A program made the translations under genes and the position numbers. A DNA stretch of 19,624 nucleotides from JAYRWN01 sp041917975 (lineage in GTDB: Bacteria; Bacteroidota; Bacteroidia; Chitinophagales; Saprospiraceae). Under the pieces are notes generated by a model. It was given only the letters and a program-made list of their open reading frames with translations, was not told the origin of the DNA and ran no database searches. Below are positions 15,717 to 19,624 of the stretch, piece by piece. The stretch lies in NCBI GenBank assembly GCA_041917975.1, contig JAYRWN010000214.1:1-19624 (forward strand). Reading direction: 5' to 3'. How positions within the stretch are numbered: the first letter of the stretch is position 1; every line of letters begins with the position of its first letter.

Positions 15717-16823
15717 TTAATTATTGATTATATCGCGTACACATCGAAAGCCGGTATGCTGCAATCCGGTATCCTCACTGGCTTTCATGCGGGCTGCAAC
15801 CCGGTACCCTGAACAATAAACATCATTGCATAGAAAAGAACCTCCCCGCACAACGCGTTTTGGTACCGTAGGTTCATCAGGATCCGAACTGACCTGTGGA
15901 CCGGTCGGGTCACTATTCGACATATAATCATAGGCTTGATGATGATACCAATCCTCACACCATTCCCACACATTTCCGGCCATATCATAAAGTCCATAAC
16001 CATTTGGCGGGAAGCTTTTTACCGGGGCTGTGGTTAGATAACCATCATTGCCAGTATTTTCCATGGGGAAAGCACCTTGCCAATAGTTGGCTGGATATTT
16101 TGTTGTGGAATCCGGATTAGTATTGCCCCAAGGATAGATCTGATTGGGTTGTCCACCGCGTGAAGCAAATTCCCATTCGGCTTCGGTAGGGAGTCGTTTT
16201 CCAGCCCAGCGGCAGTAGGCTAAAGCGTCGTAATAAGAAACATGGACCACCGGATGATTCTCCCGTCCGGTCAGATTGCTTTCAGGACCTTCCGGATGAC
16301 GCCAGTTAGCGCCGGCTTTCATTTCCCACCAGTTTAGATAATTATAACCTAAAAATTCTTGAGGACGCTTAAAAATCAAAGAACCTGGTTGCAGTAAAGC
16401 AGGATCGGGAGGAGGCGTTCCAGGAGGTACTTGATTCATGATTTCCCCCAAGTCAATCTCCCGTTCAGCGGTAGTAACCCATCCGGTTGCTTCAACAAAT
16501 CGGTTAAACTGGGCATTGGTGACTTCGGTGGCATCTATCCAAAACGGTGATACCCGCACCTCTTTTTTAGGAAATTCATCCGTACGTGCCTGATCATTGT
16601 TGCCACCCATAAAAAATGCACCCCCGGTAAGGTAAACCATACCATTAAAATCTGCTTGTTGCGCCGTGTCAGCGGCCACGTCATCTAAACCTTCAGCATA
16701 AATAGACTGTCCGGAAGTAACGCCCACCAAAGCTGGCCTCTCCGGAGGTGGTGTTTTTTTTTCTGATTGGCAAGCCAACCAAAGGAAGCATACTGTGGAC
16801 CATCCGAGTAATTGGTACCTCAT
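15717..16823 (-). CDS. Formylglycine-generating-enzyme (FGE/SUMF1) family lipoprotein with catalytic cysteine pair
   Basis: A member of the FGE-sulfatase (SUMF1) fold family, which includes copper-dependent enzymes that oxidise a sulfatase cysteine to formylglycine. The 368-residue product starts with a lipoprotein signal peptide whose lipobox LWLAC ends at Cys18, so it is probably anchored in a membrane and faces the periplasm. Family motifs are strong: GGAFFMGG (67-74), DATEVTNAQF (97-106), the HVSYYDALAYCRWAGKRLPT stretch (194-213), EAEWEFASRGG (214-224), YPWGN (230-234), YGLYDMAGNVWEWCEDW (276-292), RVVRGGSF (323-330) and GFRC (358-361). Cys332 and Cys337 (SFLCNDVYCSGYR) have the spacing of the active-site pair of human FGE (Cys336/Cys341). 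GldJ and GldK, as I remember them, lack this pair. No sulfatase is encoded nearby. Gaps of 45 nt to the upstream permease and 14 nt to mgsA suggest one operon. Confidence 0.9.
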   Translation of the reverse strand: MRYQLLGWSTVCFLWLACQSEKKTPPPERPALVGVTSGQSIYAEGLDDVAADTAQQADFNGMVYLTGGAFFMGGNNDQARTDEFPKKEVRVSPFWIDATEVTNAQFNRFVEATGWVTTAEREIDLGEIMNQVPPGTPPPDPALLQPGSLIFKRPQEFLGYNYLNWWEMKAGANWRHPEGPESNLTGRENHPVVHVSYYDALAYCRWAGKRLPTEAEWEFASRGGQPNQIYPWGNTNPDSTTKYPANYWQGAFPMENTGNDGYLTTAPVKSFPPNGYGLYDMAGNVWEWCEDWYHHQAYDYMSNSDPTGPQVSSDPDEPTVPKRVVRGGSFLCNDVYCSGYRVAARMKASEDTGLQHTGFRCVRDIINN

Positions 16824-16867
16824 GTAACAAAAGTAATAAGATTTTAACCCAGTCTAAGATGGAAAAT

Positions 16868-18106
16868 TTATTCGTAGCGCAAAGATTCAATGGGGTCTAA
16901 TCTGGCTGCCTTCAATGCTGGATATAATCCGGAAGCCAGGCCGGTGATGAGCGAAATTATGATGGCTAAAATCATCCAATTCCAGGGAATAATATATCGG
17001 CCACCGATAATGGCTGATACGCCAAAACCAACCAAAACCCCAAAAATGATGCCGACAATACTTCCTAATTGACAGATCACCACGGCTTCTGTTAAAAATT
17101 GAGTCAGTATGTTGCGCTGAGTGGCTCCAACTGCTTTGACTATGCCTATTTCACGCGTCCGCTCAGTAACCGAAACCAGCATAATATTCATCAGTCCTAT
17201 GGCAGCTCCTAATAAGGTAATGATGGCAATAAAAATGATGCCCAGACGAATTTTTACTGTGTTCTCTTTGATAAGATCTATCAAGCCGTCACTTTTATTA
17301 ATCTCAAAATCGTTTTCCTGGGAAAGACGCAGGTTGCGAATATTTCGGAATAAACCAGTGGCATTCGATACCGCTTCATCGATATCCACCGCATTGGTCA
17401 CCGACACGGCGATGTCGTAATTTGTGCGGCTCTTTCCATAATAGGCTTTGCCATTGGTCAAAGGAATCAACACGACCCGATCGGCAAATTGATTCATGCT
17501 GGAACCTTTGGAGGCCAAAACTCCGATGACTTTGTACCGGGCGCTGCCCACATTCACCGTGGTGTTAATGGCCTGATTTAATTTTGTGCCGAATAAGGTT
17601 TTTGCGATAGAATTACCTAAAATGATCCGATTATGACCGTTAGATATTTCCAATGGAGAAAAATTCCTCCCATGTTCCAGGTCATAGCCGGATGTAGTAA
17701 GGTAATTTTCATCTACTGCTTGTAAAGACATGGTAGGATTAGTCTTTTTATCGCCATATTTAATGGCTATGTTACCTGAACAGCTAAATGAAACAGAAAT
17801 GGTTGCCGGGTAATCAAATCGTTCTTTAAAATCCACAGCCTGGTCATAAGCAATGGGCTCGCCGGTTTTTCGTGTGCGCCCGCCTTCATTGGTCTGGATA
17901 ACTTGAGAAGCCGGTTCTATGTTAAATGAGTTTGCACCCAGCCTGGAAAAATTATCACTTAAAGAAAAAATAAGTACATCAAGTGCTGTAAGGATAGCCA
18001 CCAAAGCTACAATTCCTATAGCTATAATAAGCACAGTCAAGGTGGCGCGCCCTTTGTTAGCCCGCAGGTTTTTTAAGGCCACCTGGATGTTATTCATTAA
18101 ATTCAT
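16868..18106 (-). CDS. MacB/FtsX-family ABC transporter permease
   Basis: Inner-membrane permease of the type VII (MacB-like) ABC superfamily, whose members drive periplasmic efflux or lipoprotein handling rather than classical import. The 412 residues show the standard four-helix topology: TM1 (about 21-45), a large periplasmic MacB_PCD domain (about 46-285), and TM2-TM4 (about 286-310, 338-362, 372-396) forming the FtsX domain. The coupling-helix signature VTERTREIGIVKAVGAT (313-329) and C-terminal ALKAARLDPIESLRYE are diagnostic. It has no ATPase domain, and no separate ATPase or membrane-fusion gene is in the window. A second possible start is Met4 (18097). It is the first gene of a likely operon with the FGE-like gene and mgsA. 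Confidence 0.92.
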   Translation of the reverse strand: MNLMNNIQVALKNLRANKGRATLTVLIIAIGIVALVAILTALDVLIFSLSDNFSRLGANSFNIEPASQVIQTNEGGRTRKTGEPIAYDQAVDFKERFDYPATISVSFSCSGNIAIKYGDKKTNPTMSLQAVDENYLTTSGYDLEHGRNFSPLEISNGHNRIILGNSIAKTLFGTKLNQAINTTVNVGSARYKVIGVLASKGSSMNQFADRVVLIPLTNGKAYYGKSRTNYDIAVSVTNAVDIDEAVSNATGLFRNIRNLRLSQENDFEINKSDGLIDLIKENTVKIRLGIIFIAIITLLGAAIGLMNIMLVSVTERTREIGIVKAVGATQRNILTQFLTEAVVICQLGSIVGIIFGVLVGFGVSAIIGGRYIIPWNWMILAIIISLITGLASGLYPALKAARLDPIESLRYE

Positions 18107-18195
18107 ATCACTCCGTAACTGGAATGATAAAATTAATTTATTATGGTTTAACCCAGCTTAAAAGTCGATTAAAGCGGAGTTTATTTAGACCGAAG

Positions 18196-19413
18196 TCAGC
18201 CAGCCAGCGGCTTTACCTTATAACCGGATACACCATAAAACCACACGACTAAAAAACATAACGTAGGCAGGATGAATGAGGCTTGTACACCTTGATGATC
18301 AGCAATGAGGCCAACAAAGGGTGGTAAAATAGCCCCGCCGACGATGGCCATAATGATCAAAGAAGATCCGAACTTGGTCTGACCATGCAGGTCCTGGACA
18401 CCCAAGGCAAAAATGGTGGGGAACATGATAGACATAAAAAAGTTGATGCCTAACATACAGTACACTGCTGTCGGGCCATCCAAAACGACAGCTCCTAAAC
18501 ATAAAACGGCAGCAGCCACAGCATACCAGGTCAATAATCTATTGGTTTTAAAATAGGACATCAGGAAAGTACCCAGAAATCGGCCAATGACGAACAGCAG
18601 CATGCCGATAAAAAAATAATATTTTGAGGCGTGCTCTTTGCTGGTACCAGGCAATAATTCAGTGACATAATTGATAGTAATGCCCCAGATGCTGGCCTGG
18701 GCTCCTACATAAAATAACTGTGCAATGACAGCATAAGTTAAGTGCTTCCGTTTAAAGATCGCCCAATCAAATTTTAGTTTTTCACCTTTGTCCGGTTCTG
18801 GCATACGAGTCAAGTAGAACAGTAACGCTATTAAGGCTACCACAGTAGCAATCCCTAAATAGGGAATGATTACCGCATTAGCGGCCTGTTGTTTAGCTTC
18901 CAGAGTATCCATAACGCCTTCATTTCCGGCAAAAATTAAACTACCGGCTATCCAAGGGCCCACAATGAGGGCTACCCCATTAAACGATTGAGAAAAATTA
19001 AGGCGTTGGGTGGCATTTTCTGGTTTACCCAGGATGGTTATATAAGGATTTGCTGCAGTTTCTAAAAAAGCCAATCCACTGGCAATGACATATAAGGCCA
19101 TCAGGAAAAAACCAAAGGTTAATGACTTAGCTGCCGGTACAAACAACAATGCTCCCAAGGCGTAAAGGATCAAACCGAAAATAATTCCTTTTTTATAAGA
19201 GTATCGCTCCATAAAAAAACCCGCTGGCAAAGCGATGGTAAAATATCCAAAATAAAAAGCAGTTTCCACTAATAAAGCCTGTGCGCGCTTAATTTCAAAG
19301 ACCGGCTGAAAGTGCGCAATTAATGCCGAATTCAGATTGTTGGCTATTCCCCACAGAAAAAATAGAGAAGTAACCAAAATGAACGGAATCAGGTATTTTC
19401 TTTCTGTAATCAT
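18196..19413 (-). CDS. FucP/GluP-family sugar transporter (major facilitator superfamily)
   Basis: Inner-membrane sugar permease of the fucose/galactose/glucose:H+ symporter branch of the MFS. The exact sugar cannot be told. The 405 residues form about 12 helices with the family motifs FFLWGIANNLN (18-28), FYFGYFTIALPAGFFMERYSY (53-73, conserved portion), the FLETAANPY loop (116-124) and QRLNFSQSFNG (136-146). Compared with E. coli FucP from memory, Glu135 corresponds to Glu118 here, but the second membrane-embedded acidic residue (Asp46 in FucP, in NNLND) is Ser29. The ATG at 19413 has GGAG 6 nt upstream, one of the clearer ribosome-binding sites in the window. The gene is divergent from the dehydrogenase gene at the right edge and 89 nt upstream of the permease gene. 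Confidence 0.92.
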   Translation of the reverse strand: MITERKYLIPFILVTSLFFLWGIANNLNSALIAHFQPVFEIKRAQALLVETAFYFGYFTIALPAGFFMERYSYKKGIIFGLILYALGALLFVPAAKSLTFGFFLMALYVIASGLAFLETAANPYITILGKPENATQRLNFSQSFNGVALIVGPWIAGSLIFAGNEGVMDTLEAKQQAANAVIIPYLGIATVVALIALLFYLTRMPEPDKGEKLKFDWAIFKRKHLTYAVIAQLFYVGAQASIWGITINYVTELLPGTSKEHASKYYFFIGMLLFVIGRFLGTFLMSYFKTNRLLTWYAVAAAVLCLGAVVLDGPTAVYCMLGINFFMSIMFPTIFALGVQDLHGQTKFGSSLIIMAIVGGAILPPFVGLIADHQGVQASFILPTLCFLVVWFYGVSGYKVKPLAG

Positions 19414-19556
19414 AATTCTCCAAGATCAAGGATGGAAAAATAACAAAACTTTGTACAACAGGGGCACAAATTTTATTTTTACTCATCTAGGACTCAATGC
19501 CGATGAAAAAAGTATATTCAAGCTCTTGAGTTATAAAAAGGATAAAAATTTTGGAC
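19414..19556. other. Divergent intergenic region between the sugar transporter and dehydrogenase genes
   Basis: About 143 bp that must contain both promoters. On the plus strand TTG (19526-19528) and AAATTTTG (19546-19553, one mismatch from TAnnTTTG) have plausible 17-nt spacing, but they would start transcription at or near the ATG. The sequence is AT-rich with a small TTGTACAA palindrome (19451-19458). An open frame crossing it from inside the transporter gene has no coding character. Confidence 0.4.
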
Positions 19557-19624
19557 ATGTTTTCCTTAAAAAATAAAAATGCTTTTGTCACCGGAGGCTC
19601 CAGTGGTATTGGAGCAGCCATCAC
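19557..19624 (+). CDS. Short-chain dehydrogenase/reductase, N-terminal fragment (cut off by window edge)
   Basis: The last 68 bases open a reading frame MFSLKNKNAFVTGGSSGIGA followed by AI. VTGGSSGIG is the TGxxxGIG cofactor-binding signature of classical SDR enzymes, at the usual distance from the N-terminus (residues 11-19). The hydrophobic strand before it (NAFVTG) fits the first Rossmann beta strand. Only 22 full codons are visible, so substrate and cofactor cannot be inferred, and nothing can be said about the catalytic Tyr-Lys pair. It reads away from the FucP-family transporter. The frame is intact to the edge. Confidence 0.85.
   Translation, partial: MFSLKNKNAFVTGGSSGIGAAI

Noticed and set aside
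15717..16823. Identification of the FGE-like lipoprotein as gliding/type IX secretion protein GldJ or GldK
   Set aside because: It keeps the catalytic cysteine pair, and no gldL, gldM or gldN lies next to it.
19337..19576. A 79-codon plus-strand frame crossing the sugar transporter start and the dehydrogenase start
   Set aside because: It overlaps both real genes in other frames, has no coding character, and would block the divergent promoters.
1..19624. CRISPR arrays, tRNA or rRNA genes, insertion sequences, phage or toxin-antitoxin modules
   Set aside because: No regularly spaced repeats, tRNA-like cloverleaf sequence, transposase or integrase motif, or paired small toxin-antitoxin genes were found in a read of both strands.

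Overview
The window looks like a chromosomal segment of a Bacteroidota bacterium, probably Saprospiria-like or Cytophaga-like; that rank is inference. The evidence is an atpB-E-F-H-A-G operon with no atpD or atpC behind it, a pheT / small coiled-coil gene / zapA / rny cluster, few clear Shine-Dalgarno sites, moderately AT-rich DNA, and -7 boxes resembling TAnnTTTG. I see no transposase, integrase, phage gene, CRISPR array, rRNA or tRNA. Most of the window is core genome.

Layout. Positions 1-2668 (minus strand) hold a potassium uptake pair, trkA followed by trkH; trkH runs off the left edge. A 163-bp spacer of possible repeat origin follows. Positions 2832-4145 (minus) encode an outer-membrane beta-barrel protein, and 4423-4911 (minus) an exported TlpA-like thioredoxin. 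From 5112 transcription turns to the plus strand: pheT, a 92-aa coiled-coil protein, zapA and rny, closed by a strong intrinsic terminator at 9936-9976. The ATP synthase operon (10104-15240) comes next, with a hairpin in its leader and a terminator-like hairpin between atpE and atpF. The remaining genes are mostly on the minus strand. Reading in their direction they are a FucP-family sugar transporter (19413-18196), a MacB/FtsX-type permease (18106-16868), a formylglycine-generating-enzyme-like lipoprotein (16823-15717) and methylglyoxal synthase (15702-15292). At the right edge a short-chain dehydrogenase gene begins on the plus strand.

How the genes work together. TrkA gates TrkH in potassium uptake. 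The atp genes encode all of Fo (a, b, c) plus delta, alpha and gamma of F1; beta and epsilon must come from another locus. ZapA (Z-ring) shares a translationally coupled pair with an uncharacterised coiled-coil protein, upstream of RNase Y. The permease, FGE-like and mgsA genes are close enough (45-nt and 14-nt gaps) to be one transcript, though their functional link is unclear.

No wholly new system is evident. The observations most worth following are the catalytic cysteine pair in the FGE-like lipoprotein and its unusual neighbours, an Asp-to-Ser change at a proton-coupling position in the FucP-family transporter, the coiled-coil partner of ZapA, and the hairpins inside the ATP synthase operon.
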